Shown: piece after piece, positions 18,306 through 26,493 of the stretch | Position numbering within the stretch: the first letter of the stretch is position 1 | Layout: the number at the start of each line of letters is the position of its first letter | Assembly: GCF_000702825.1 (NCBI RefSeq) | Contig: NZ_JNKF01000011.1 | Span: 372,001-436,000, forward strand | DNA: 64,000 nt | Reading direction: 5' to 3' | From: Prevotella sp. P6B1 | Lineage (GTDB): Bacteria; Bacteroidota; Bacteroidia; Bacteroidales; Bacteroidaceae | Notes under the pieces: model-generated | Seen by the model: the letters and a program-made list of their open reading frames with translations, nothing else | The model's database searches: none | Told to the model about the DNA's origin: nothing | Made by a program: the position numbers and the translations under genes

Positions 18306-18313
18306 TAACTTTG
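18306..18313 (+). promoter_or_regulatory. -7 element of the C11 peptidase gene
   Basis: TAACTTTG lies 18 bases before the ATG at 18331. The -33 position does not match TTTG well. Confidence 0.5.
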
Positions 18314-18330
18314 CCCCAAAATTTTGATAT

Positions 18331-19587
18331 ATGAACAGATTTCTCTTAATAATATTCTCACTTGTACTCGTATGCAGTTGTAGTCATAACGACGATCTCG
18401 ATGTCCCTCCTGTTCAGCAACATACGGTGCTGATCTATATGTCGGGTGAGAACAGTCTCGGTGATGATAGTGATGGGTTCCCATCCTATATGGAGTGCGA
18501 CCTTGAGGAGCTTGTAGAAGGCTCTAAGAAACTTGCCGATAACCAGCATCTCATCGCTTTTATCGATAGTCCCAATCCGAACGAGTACCCAAGCATTGTT
18601 GAGATCGCAGGCGGTACAAGACGTACTATCTATAGCTATAATGAGGATTTCTATGCCTCCGATCCTGCTAAGTTCCGTGAGGTTATTGACTATGTTAGAG
18701 CTAAATACCCATCAGACGACTATGGTTTGGTGCTTTGGGGCCACGCTACAGGGTGGCTAATCTCAACCGATTCAGTTGCTTCGACGCGTAGTTATGGTAT
18801 CGATAGCGGCAATAACACGGCCTCAGACTATGGCAAATGGATGAATGTTACGCAGATGGCCCGTGCGCTTGAAGGACTTCCCAAGTTGCGCTTTATCTTG
18901 GCCGACTGCTGCAATTTCCAGTGTATAGAGAGTGCCTATGAGTTGCGTAATACCGCTGACTACCTTATCGGCTCACCTGCCGAAATCCCAGGTTCAGGTG
19001 CGCCTTATGATGAACTGGTAACCTGTATGTTCTCGCAGTCGTCAACCTTTTATAAGGATATGGCTGAATGTTATTATAACTACTATCAGAAAGCCTATCA
19101 GGAAGATCCGGATTATACAAAGAAATACAATTATCTTATTGGTTATAGTGTGCCGCTGTCGGTTGTCGATCTGAGCAAGATGCAACAGCTGGCAGATGCT
19201 ACCAAGACAGTGCTTTCCACTTTTATGCCATATAAGCCAGATGAAATTAATCTGGATGGTATTACTTACTATTATTATTCTGGCAAAAAAGTGATGTATG
19301 ATATGCAAGCCGTCATCAAACGCCATGCAGCGGCCAGCGATTATGCAGCATGGCTCTCTGTTTATAATAAGGCTGTGCCTTATGTCCGCTATTCACAGCA
19401 CTGGATGACCATTAGCTCGAATATCTATAGAGACTTCGATTCTTTCGAATATGCCGATGATATGTACGGATGTGTTAGCATGTTCATTCCTCGGAACGAC
19501 TATGCCAGCAGTAATTACCGCTACAACGAGCATATCCGCAATCTGCAGTGGTACTACGCCGTCAACTGGTCTGCCTACGGTTGGTAG
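18331..19587 (+). CDS. Clostripain-like cysteine peptidase (C11), lipoprotein
   Basis: 418-residue surface or periplasmic lipoprotein with a lipobox (LVLVCSCS; modified Cys about 16). It shows the C11/caspase-like fold: HTVLIYMSGENSLGD opens the first strand, DYGLVLWGHATGW carries the catalytic His (about residue 137), and FILADCCNFQCIESAYEL carries the catalytic Cys after the strand-ending Asp (about 191). Clostripain-family enzymes cut after basic residues, and Bacteroidota members act on the surface or mature themselves by cleavage. The gene is divergent from one GH25 muramidase gene and convergent with a second, which suggests a wall- or surface-related locus, though no direct link is shown. 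Confidence 0.87.
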   Translation: MNRFLLIIFSLVLVCSCSHNDDLDVPPVQQHTVLIYMSGENSLGDDSDGFPSYMECDLEELVEGSKKLADNQHLIAFIDSPNPNEYPSIVEIAGGTRRTIYSYNEDFYASDPAKFREVIDYVRAKYPSDDYGLVLWGHATGWLISTDSVASTRSYGIDSGNNTASDYGKWMNVTQMARALEGLPKLRFILADCCNFQCIESAYELRNTADYLIGSPAEIPGSGAPYDELVTCMFSQSSTFYKDMAECYYNYYQKAYQEDPDYTKKYNYLIGYSVPLSVVDLSKMQQLADATKTVLSTFMPYKPDEINLDGITYYYYSGKKVMYDMQAVIKRHAAASDYAAWLSVYNKAVPYVRYSQHWMTISSNIYRDFDSFEYADDMYGCVSMFIPRNDYASSNYRYNEHIRNLQWYYAVNWSAYGW

Positions 19588-19591
19588 TTTT

Positions 19592-20488
19592 TTATTCTCG
19601 GTAGGCTTTTTCGCCGATGGTTTCCTGCGAGCCGATGGTCATCTGACGAAGGTCGTAGTAAGAACCATTATAGATATTGAAATCGACATTGCCCTTAATG
19701 CCCGGCAAACGACCAACATCGGTGTGCTGCCAGAACTTCCAGGGACCTTGATACTCGAGCGAGTCGACATAGTAGTGAGCTATCCAATAAGGATAGTCGT
19801 CGAATACGGAATCTGAAAGATAGCGCGTCTTGAACTTAAAATAGGTATAAATAATCGGTTTTACCTGATAGTGTTTCTCGACGATGTTCAGCCATTTGAG
19901 TACGGATTTCTTAAACTCCTGGTCGGTCTGATTCTTGGGTTTATGCTCTACATCCAAAACAGGAGGCAGATCGCCGTTTTCAAGGTCGACAGTCTTGATG
20001 AAATGATATGCCTGCTGCTCGGCAGGTGTATGTACACTGTAGAAGTGGTAGGCGCCACGGGTGAAACCGTTCTCACGTGCCTGATAGAAGTTATCGCGGA
20101 AATTGCGATCTGTTTGTGTGGCTCCTTCAGTTGCCTTGATCATTACAAAGCGGATAGGACAATGGTTTATAGTTCCGTTATCTTTGAGCTCATCCCAGTT
20201 GATACGTCCCTGATGGTGCGAGATGTCGATACCGTGGATCTCGTAGCCTTCGGGATAGCTGACATCGCCATAGAGAGCACGCCAACGGAAACCGAACGGG
20301 CCTACAAAGAAATAATAGAAGAAATAGACGTAGACCGCCACTACGGCTGCACCACCAAGCCAATAAGCCCAACCGGGCATATGGCGCAACAAACGAACCA
20401 CGACTCCGGGACGTTTTCTACGCCCGGGGCCGTGGTATGTATGAGTGGTGCCGATTCCTTTTCGGCGAACTACACGTCGTTTGACCAT
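19592..20488 (-). CDS. GH25 muramidase, membrane-anchored
   Basis: 298 residues. A basic N-terminus (MVKRRVVRRKG) and a single hydrophobic helix (about residues 40-62, GGAAVVAVYVYFFYYFF) anchor it in the inner membrane with the catalytic part outside. The GH25 barrel starts with HGIDISHHQGRINWDEL and continues with VMIKATEGATQTD, GAYHFYSVHTP and PPVLDVEHKP (catalytic D and E). It is related to, but clearly diverged from, the secreted GH25 at 17339-18232. It is encoded 4 bases downstream of the PPi-PFK gene on the same strand, so the two are probably one transcript, although no functional link is obvious. Confidence 0.9.
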   Translation of the reverse strand: MVKRRVVRRKGIGTTHTYHGPGRRKRPGVVVRLLRHMPGWAYWLGGAAVVAVYVYFFYYFFVGPFGFRWRALYGDVSYPEGYEIHGIDISHHQGRINWDELKDNGTINHCPIRFVMIKATEGATQTDRNFRDNFYQARENGFTRGAYHFYSVHTPAEQQAYHFIKTVDLENGDLPPVLDVEHKPKNQTDQEFKKSVLKWLNIVEKHYQVKPIIYTYFKFKTRYLSDSVFDDYPYWIAHYYVDSLEYQGPWKFWQHTDVGRLPGIKGNVDFNIYNGSYYDLRQMTIGSQETIGEKAYRE

Positions 20489-20492
20489 CTAA

Positions 20493-22130
20493 TTACTTAG
20501 CCTGCTCAAGAGCGAGGGTACGGGTTGGCTGATCGCAAACCTCTGTGGGTCCCCAGTACTGGATTGGGCCAGGATAAACGTATGCGGTCTCACGTGCCCA
20601 GCGATCACGCTGTGAAGCAAATGCCTTGAATGGAGCACCGTCGAGCTCAACGAGAGCCTTGCGGATAACTGGCTTCATCTCACCAGCACGCTTCTCCATG
20701 TTCATCATCATAGTGATGGGCACACCACCTGCAATCCACTGCTCTGCAGGAGCGGTTGTGTTTTTAACGATAGCCATGTAACCGGTCTTGCCGTTAGCAA
20801 TGAGCTGAGCAGCTGAAGTACCGAGAGCATAGCAGTAGTCGGCATCGAAGTTAGAAGGAGCTGCGCAACGTCCCTCGTAACCGAAGAAGTGGTGCTGAGC
20901 TGAGAACTTACCAGTGTACTTGCCCTCCTTCTTCATTTTCTCGAGCTTCTGGGCTACCATGGTAGAGAGTAGCTTCTCGGTCTCGATGAGTGATACCTGT
21001 ACGTTTCCGTGTGGGTCGCGGTCGAGAGCCAGCTGACGAGCAACACCTGTAGGCAGGCTGTTGAATACAGCGAGGTTCTCGTCGGTGAGGTGAGCCTTTA
21101 CGAAGTCGATTGACTCGTGGCGGTCGAGCTCCTTGGCCTCTGGCATAGCCAGAACGTCGTTGAGCTGAGCAATGAGCTTCTTGATAGCTGGAATGAACTC
21201 GATAACACCCTCAGGGATGATAACTGTACCGAAGTTGTTACCATCGGCAGCACGCTGGCATACAGCGTTAGCGATGTATGTAACAATATCGTCGAGGCTC
21301 ATACCCTTCTGCTCAATCTCCTCTGATACGAGGCAGATGTTGGGCTGAGTCTGCAGAGCGCACTCCAGGGCAATGTGAGATGCTGAGCGACCCATTACCT
21401 TGATGAAGTGCCAGTACTTACGTGCTGAGTTACAGTCGCGCTCGATGTTACCAATCAGTTCAGAGTATGTCTTACAAGCGGTATCGAAACCGAATGAAGT
21501 CTCGATCTGGTCGTTCTTCAGGTCACCGTCGATAGTCTTTGGACAACCGATTACCTGCACACCATAGTTCTTGGCAGCATAGTACTCTGCAAGTACACAG
21601 GCGTTGGTATTAGAGTCATCACCACCGATAATTACAATAGCCTTAATGTTGAGCTCGCGGATGATCTCCAAACCCTTCTCGAACTGATCTACCTTCTCAA
21701 GCTTGGTACGACCAGAACCGATCATATCGAAACCACCGGTGTTACGATACTCATCGATGATATCGGCTGTGAGCTCCATATAATTGTGGTCAACCAGACC
21801 ACCAGGACCCAGGATGAAGCCGAACAGACGGTTCTCAGGGTTGAGCTTCTTTATCTGGTCAAACAGACCGGTGATTACATTGTGACCGCCAGGAGCCTGA
21901 CCGCCTGAAAGGATGATACCAACGTTCATCTTGGTGTTGTTAGCCTCGGTAGCAGGCTCAAACTCTACGATAGGCATACCGTAGGTGTTAGGGAAGAGCT
22001 TCTTGATTTCCTCCTGGTCGCCAACACTCTGTGTAGCGGCTCCTTCCTTCACTTTTACTGCACCCTGAAGCGCCTTAGGCAGCTTAGGCTGATAAGCGGC
22101 TCTCGCCAACTGTAATGCACTTTTTTCCAT
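20493..22130 (-). CDS. pfp: PPi-dependent 6-phosphofructokinase
   Basis: Diphosphate-fructose-6-phosphate 1-phosphotransferase, 545 residues, the long form usual in Bacteroidota and plants. It carries out reversible phosphorylation of fructose 6-phosphate with PPi instead of ATP in glycolysis. Motifs: [14 protein letters not shown] (about residue 75), [10 protein letters not shown] (about 168), where the GGDD sequence marks PPi rather than ATP use, and the catalytic [11 protein letters not shown] (about 198). [14 protein letters not shown] and C-terminal [10 protein letters not shown] are also typical. The gene starts at the only reasonable ATG; the 196 bases upstream are AT-rich and shared with the divergent gene at 22327. 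Confidence 0.95.
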   Translation of the reverse strand: MEKSALQLARAAYQPKLPKALQGAVKVKEGAATQSVGDQEEIKKLFPNTYGMPIVEFEPATEANNTKMNVGIILSGGQAPGGHNVITGLFDQIKKLNPENRLFGFILGPGGLVDHNYMELTADIIDEYRNTGGFDMIGSGRTKLEKVDQFEKGLEIIRELNIKAIVIIGGDDSNTNACVLAEYYAAKNYGVQVIGCPKTIDGDLKNDQIETSFGFDTACKTYSELIGNIERDCNSARKYWHFIKVMGRSASHIALECALQTQPNICLVSEEIEQKGMSLDDIVTYIANAVCQRAADGNNFGTVIIPEGVIEFIPAIKKLIAQLNDVLAMPEAKELDRHESIDFVKAHLTDENLAVFNSLPTGVARQLALDRDPHGNVQVSLIETEKLLSTMVAQKLEKMKKEGKYTGKFSAQHHFFGYEGRCAAPSNFDADYCYALGTSAAQLIANGKTGYMAIVKNTTAPAEQWIAGGVPITMMMNMEKRAGEMKPVIRKALVELDGAPFKAFASQRDRWARETAYVYPGPIQYWGPTEVCDQPTRTLALEQAK

Positions 22131-22253
22131 AATGTCTAACTATAAATTTTATGAGTAATTGTTTTCTGAGCCGCAAAATTAGGCATTTTTTGTAAGAAAT
22201 ACGAAAGAAAAACGGCTATTTTTACCATTTTAATATTTTTTTGGGGTGAAACG

Positions 22254-22284
22254 CTTGGTATCTCAGATTTTTTTTCTAACTTTG
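22254..22284 (+). promoter_or_regulatory. Promoter of the 22327 gene and acyltransferase unit
   Basis: CTTG (22254-22257), 19 bases, then TAACTTTG (22277-22284). It lies inside a longer open frame that starts at 22246, which shows that frame's start is not used. Confidence 0.7.
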
Positions 22285-22326
22285 CTTACTGAATATAACA
22301 AAACACCCTTAAAGGAAGGGATATTA

Positions 22327-22599
22327 ATGATTATGATGAATAAGAGATCACTCAAGAAAAGTATTAATGCTATTTGTGATGAGATTTTCGCTGAGGCAGT
22401 AGCTGTCTCATTGTATGGGAACAACAGGAATCGCGAGAATGATGAGGCTATGATCCGTTCTATCATAGCGTTGCGCGCAGACTATGTAAGTCGCATCTCT
22501 CACCCTGAGCCTGGCATGAAGAAACAAGATTTTTATAAGAACCTGCGCGATAGCTTTGTAGAAAGAGCTACAGAGATCATGGATCAGATTAATGCTTAG
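22327..22599 (+). CDS. Small conserved-looking protein of unknown function
   Basis: 90 residues (MIMMNKRSLKKSINAICDE...). The start at 22327 is favoured because GGAAGG lies 7 bases upstream and the promoter at 22254-22284 excludes the longer frame; ATG codons at 22333 and 22336 are alternatives. The protein is helical and charged, with a pattern of about three amphipathic helices, no Cys pairs and no membrane segment. It lies 9 bases before the acyltransferase gene and shares its promoter. I do not recognise the family. Confidence 0.75.
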   Translation: MIMMNKRSLKKSINAICDEIFAEAVAVSLYGNNRNRENDEAMIRSIIALRADYVSRISHPEPGMKKQDFYKNLRDSFVERATEIMDQINA

Positions 22600-22608
22600 T
22601 TTTTGCCC

Positions 22609-23166
22609 ATGATTAGAGGTTTTTGTAACTGGCTTCTTTATAAACGTATGGGGTGGAAAAAGGAAATATCCGAAGTCCACCCCGAAAAATTCATTATATG
22701 TCTCGCCCCTCATACCAGCAATTGGGACTTTCTTCTTGGACAGCTTTATAGTCGCGCTGAAGGTATGAAGATTAACTTCCTGATGAAAAAGGAATGGTTC
22801 TTCTGGCCTTTAGGGCCAATCTTCCGCGGGATGGGCGGTATTCCGGTGTTCAGGCAGAAAAAGATGAGCATGACCGATGCTATGGCAGAGACGGCCAAGA
22901 AGATGAATCAGTTTAAACTCTGTATCACACCCGAAGGTACACGTTCGCGCGTAGAGGAATGGAAAAAGGGTTTCTATTTCATTGCCCTCAAAGCTAATAT
23001 ACCTATTTTATTATATGGTGTAGACTATGAACGCCGATTGATACAGTGTACCAAGACTATCATACCGAGCGGTAATCTGGAGGACGATATGAGGGAAATT
23101 AAACTGTATTTTAAGGATTTCAAAGGCAAGAAACCTGAGAACTTTACGATTGGAGATATTGATTAA
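22609..23166 (+). CDS. PlsC-type 1-acylglycerol-3-phosphate acyltransferase
   Basis: 185-residue membrane-associated acyltransferase that would add an acyl chain to a lysophospholipid or related acceptor. The catalytic HX4D is present as HTSNWD (about residue 37), followed by the glycerophosphate-binding TPEGTRSR (about 107-114). The family's usual FRGMGGIPVFR segment (about 76) is also there. I use ATG at 22609 rather than TTG 6 bases upstream. At 185 residues it is a short member, similar to small Bacteroidota acyltransferases of this type. The stop codon overlaps the next ATG (TAATG), so the downstream amidase is translationally coupled. Confidence 0.88.
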   Translation: MIRGFCNWLLYKRMGWKKEISEVHPEKFIICLAPHTSNWDFLLGQLYSRAEGMKINFLMKKEWFFWPLGPIFRGMGGIPVFRQKKMSMTDAMAETAKKMNQFKLCITPEGTRSRVEEWKKGFYFIALKANIPILLYGVDYERRLIQCTKTIIPSGNLEDDMREIKLYFKDFKGKKPENFTIGDID

Positions 23167-26105
23167 TGAGTCATTCTAAGTTTATAATTCTGGCCCTGAC
23201 TGCCCTGCTGACTGCAACACCGGTCGACGCTGCTCGAAAGGTGAAGGTGAAAACACCGCCAGACCCTTATAAAACACTCAAAGAAAAAATTGACAGATAC
23301 TTCGTCAGCTTCAAACCCGACGAGCAGCGCATCAGAGCCACCTTCCACCTGAAGACACTGGTGGTTAATGATACAACGCGCACCATTGAAGTGTGCGCAA
23401 ATAACAATTTGGGTGAACAGCTCTTTACCAGTTCGATGGCAGAGGCTATTTATCAGGGTGTGCACAAGCTTCTGCCAGACTCATGCCAGGATTATCAACT
23501 GACTATCAAAACTAACGGATGGGACCTGCGACAACTGGTGCCCAATCGGTTACGCGATATCAAAGACAAGAACCGTACATGGGGGCATACCGACTATCAT
23601 GGTCGCCCCTGGGTGCGAAACGTCTCACTACCCTACCAGATTACCGAAGGCCTGCAGGATCGACATCTCTCTATTTGGGCCAGTCACGGTCGCTATTTCA
23701 ATGTAAAAGACAGCGTATGGAAATGGCAGCGACCGCCGCTATTCGGTACGCGTGAAGACCTCTTCACACCAACTATCGTGACACCATATCTCATCCCGAT
23801 GCTTCAGAATGCAGGAGCTGTAGTGTTTACACCTCGTGAGCGTGATTGGCAGCGCAATGAGTACATCGTTGACAACGATACACCTGAGACCGGCTACAGT
23901 GAGACTAATGGTCTGCAGGCCTGGCATAATGCTGACTCGACAGGTTTTGCCTTCCATCCAGGGACTTACGTAGATTCCGAAAATCCCTTCAACGCAGGTA
24001 CTGCTCGTATGGCGAGCACTGCTGATTCCAAACACAAAAGCCAGATTGTTTGGCAACCTGCTATCACCGAAGCTGGAAACTATGCGGTTTACGTAAGCTA
24101 TCATACTGTAGAGAAGAGTATCGACGATGCCCATTATACGGTATGGCACCAAGGCGTACCCACCAGATTCTCTGTAAACCAGCAGATGGGACAGAAGACA
24201 TGGGTTTATTTAGGTACCTTCTACTTCGATCAAGGACAGAGCACTCGTAATTGTGTGACACTCTCGAATGTGAGTCGCCATCATCACGGCGTAGTTACGG
24301 CAGATGCTGTACGCTTTGGTGGCGGTATGGGAAACGTTGATCGTGGCAAGGGTATTAGTGGGCTGCCTCGTTGTCTGGAAGGTGCCCGCTATTATGCACA
24401 ATGGGCAGGAATGCCATATGAGGTGTACAGCACCAAAGAAGGTCAGGACGATTATGGCGACGACATCAACGTGCGTAGCTATATGACCAATCATTTGGCA
24501 GGCGGTTCTGTATTTGTGCCCGACACTACGGGACTTAATGTTCCCATCGAACTCTCGCTTGCTATTCACTCCGATGCTGGTTACGCAAAAGATGGTAAAA
24601 GCCATATAGGTACACTGACGGTCTGCACCACGACACTTAACGATAGCATCCTGAAGTCTGGAATGACAAGACTTGCCTCGCGCGACCTTGCCGATGAACT
24701 GCTTTACAGCATACCTGCTGACATCAACAAGAAATACGGCAACTGGGTGACGCGTGAACTCTACGACCGTAACTACTCGGAAAGCAGATGCCCAATGGTA
24801 CCTAGCGCCATCCTTGAAACCATGTCACATCAAAACTTTGCCGACATGCGTCTGGGACAGGATCCACACTTCCGTTTCGATTTAGCTCGCAGCATCTATA
24901 AGGCGCTTTTACGCTATGTCTGCACCATGCACCATAAGAAATATGTGGTTCAGCCACTCACTCCTAACCGCTTGAGTGCTACGCTCACTGGCAAGGGTAC
25001 TGCCAAAATCAGTTGGCGTCCAGTGTACGATGAATACGAGGCAACTGCCAAGCCAACGGGGTATGTCGTTTATACAGCCGTTGGTAACAATGGCTTCGAC
25101 AATGGAACATATGTGAAAGGCGGTAGTGAGACATCGCTTGTGGTACCCGTTGAACCAGAACAAGTATACTCGTTCCGTGTATCAGCCGTTAACGAAGGCG
25201 GCGAGAGTTTTCCAAGCGAGGTTGTTTCGGTATTCGATGTGCCTGAGGCACAGAAGACGATTCTCGTGGTCAATGGCTTTGATCGTTTAGCTTCACCGAC
25301 AGTAGTTGACAACTCCTTCTCACAGGGTTTCGACCTTGAAGAGGATGCAGGTGTGACCTATGGTCGTACGGCTGGCTGGTTGGGATATCAGACGGGTTGG
25401 GAAAAATCGAAAATAGGTAGTGAGCGTCGCGACGGATTGGGCTACACCAACGATTCACTGATGGGGCAATTTATTGCAGGCAACGACTTTGACTATATCC
25501 GTACACATACGCTTGCTATTGCCACTGCCAGAAAATACCGCGTGGTGAGTTGCTCTTCGCAGGCTATCGATAACGATGACGTGATACCTGAGAAGTTTGA
25601 AATGCTTGACGTGATATTGGGCCTGCAGCGACAAGACGGCTACTCAACTGTGCCTTGTCGTATCATGTCGCCCATCCTGCGCGAACATATCTACATGATG
25701 ACCAAAAAAGGAGGCTCCCTGCTGGTGAGCGGTGCATATCTGGGCACCGACATGCAGGATCCAATCGACAGAAAATATCTCGAGGACATTCTGAAATTGA
25801 AATATGGGGGGCGCGATCTGGATAGTCTTCAGCGCGACTCTATCAACGGACTCGGTATCGCCTTTACGTTTTACCGTCATCTCAATGAGCACCACTATGC
25901 GGCGCATCATCCTGAGATACTTGAGCCTGTCTATCCGGCATTCTCAGCCATGAAATACGCTGACGACTTCAGTGCCTGTGTGGCTTACGACGGAACAGAC
26001 TATAAAGCTGTGACCATGGGATTCCCACTTGAGTGTATCAAGGACGAATCCAAACGCAACAGCATCATGAGAGGATTACTACAGTTTTTATTAAAATCAC
26101 AATAA
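23166..26105 (+). CDS. Secreted N-acetylmuramoyl-L-alanine amidase-like protein with golvesin-like insertion and FN3 domain
   Basis: 979-residue exported protein (signal peptide 1 to about 22, ending VDAA). The amidase_3-type zinc motifs are split: ASHGRYF (His about 173) and PRERDW (Glu about 223) come first, then LAIHSDAGYA (His about 467) and ILETMSHQNFADM (Glu about 550). Between them, about 240-390, lies a beta-rich segment resembling the golvesin/xanthan-lyase accessory domain (QIVWQPAITEAGNYAVYVSY, TWVYLGTFYF). A fibronectin type III-like domain follows at about 600-690, then a C-terminal Rossmann-like region of unknown role. Related proteins are often annotated xanthan lyase; the motif order supports a wall amidase better. 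It is coupled to the acyltransferase upstream by TAATG. Confidence 0.8.
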   Translation: MSHSKFIILALTALLTATPVDAARKVKVKTPPDPYKTLKEKIDRYFVSFKPDEQRIRATFHLKTLVVNDTTRTIEVCANNNLGEQLFTSSMAEAIYQGVHKLLPDSCQDYQLTIKTNGWDLRQLVPNRLRDIKDKNRTWGHTDYHGRPWVRNVSLPYQITEGLQDRHLSIWASHGRYFNVKDSVWKWQRPPLFGTREDLFTPTIVTPYLIPMLQNAGAVVFTPRERDWQRNEYIVDNDTPETGYSETNGLQAWHNADSTGFAFHPGTYVDSENPFNAGTARMASTADSKHKSQIVWQPAITEAGNYAVYVSYHTVEKSIDDAHYTVWHQGVPTRFSVNQQMGQKTWVYLGTFYFDQGQSTRNCVTLSNVSRHHHGVVTADAVRFGGGMGNVDRGKGISGLPRCLEGARYYAQWAGMPYEVYSTKEGQDDYGDDINVRSYMTNHLAGGSVFVPDTTGLNVPIELSLAIHSDAGYAKDGKSHIGTLTVCTTTLNDSILKSGMTRLASRDLADELLYSIPADINKKYGNWVTRELYDRNYSESRCPMVPSAILETMSHQNFADMRLGQDPHFRFDLARSIYKALLRYVCTMHHKKYVVQPLTPNRLSATLTGKGTAKISWRPVYDEYEATAKPTGYVVYTAVGNNGFDNGTYVKGGSETSLVVPVEPEQVYSFRVSAVNEGGESFPSEVVSVFDVPEAQKTILVVNGFDRLASPTVVDNSFSQGFDLEEDAGVTYGRTAGWLGYQTGWEKSKIGSERRDGLGYTNDSLMGQFIAGNDFDYIRTHTLAIATARKYRVVSCSSQAIDNDDVIPEKFEMLDVILGLQRQDGYSTVPCRIMSPILREHIYMMTKKGGSLLVSGAYLGTDMQDPIDRKYLEDILKLKYGGRDLDSLQRDSINGLGIAFTFYRHLNEHHYAAHHPEILEPVYPAFSAMKYADDFSACVAYDGTDYKAVTMGFPLECIKDESKRNSIMRGLLQFLLKSQ

Positions 26106-26124
26106 CACCAAAAAACAACCAATT

Positions 26125-26469
26125 ATGAAAATTCAATCTAATTCAACAGGAACCCGTAGCATCGAAGTAAGTGATGCTCATTTGACAACTATCGAGAAAT
26201 ATCAGCTCTTTAGGGACCTGATTGACTCAAACGGCTATGTTGACGAGCAGGTGCTCGATAAACTGAAGCTGAATATTCGCGCGCTGTTGGAAGGCGACGC
26301 TGGTAAGGACAAGTCGCTGCTCGACCTCTGCCTGGACGTGATTTATCACCCCAATATGAAGGCTTTTGGACTGCAGCAACTCGTATTGTTATACATTAAC
26401 TGGAAGAATCAGGATAATTGTGGACTGGGCATGACCATGAGGGCACTGCAGGGAACACCGTTCAACTGA
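26125..26469 (+). CDS. Hypothetical helical protein
   Basis: 114 residues, acidic, no signal peptide or membrane segment. It appears all-helical (TTIEKYQLFRDLID, VLDKLKLNIRALLEG, LLDLCLDVIYHPN, LQQLVLLYINWK). It lies 19 bases after the amidase gene and 24 before ygiQ, so it is within the same run of plus-strand genes. I do not recognise the family. Confidence 0.72.
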   Translation: MKIQSNSTGTRSIEVSDAHLTTIEKYQLFRDLIDSNGYVDEQVLDKLKLNIRALLEGDAGKDKSLLDLCLDVIYHPNMKAFGLQQLVLLYINWKNQDNCGLGMTMRALQGTPFN

Positions 26470-26493
26470 TGATTTATTAATTTTGAAATTAGT

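Noticed and set aside
18233..18484. 84-residue extension of the GH25 gene
   Set aside because: It runs through two promoter -7 boxes and into the 5' end of the divergent C11 gene; a signal peptide starts at 18232.
22246..22326. Longer N-terminus for the 90-residue protein
   Set aside because: It spans the promoter at 22254-22284.
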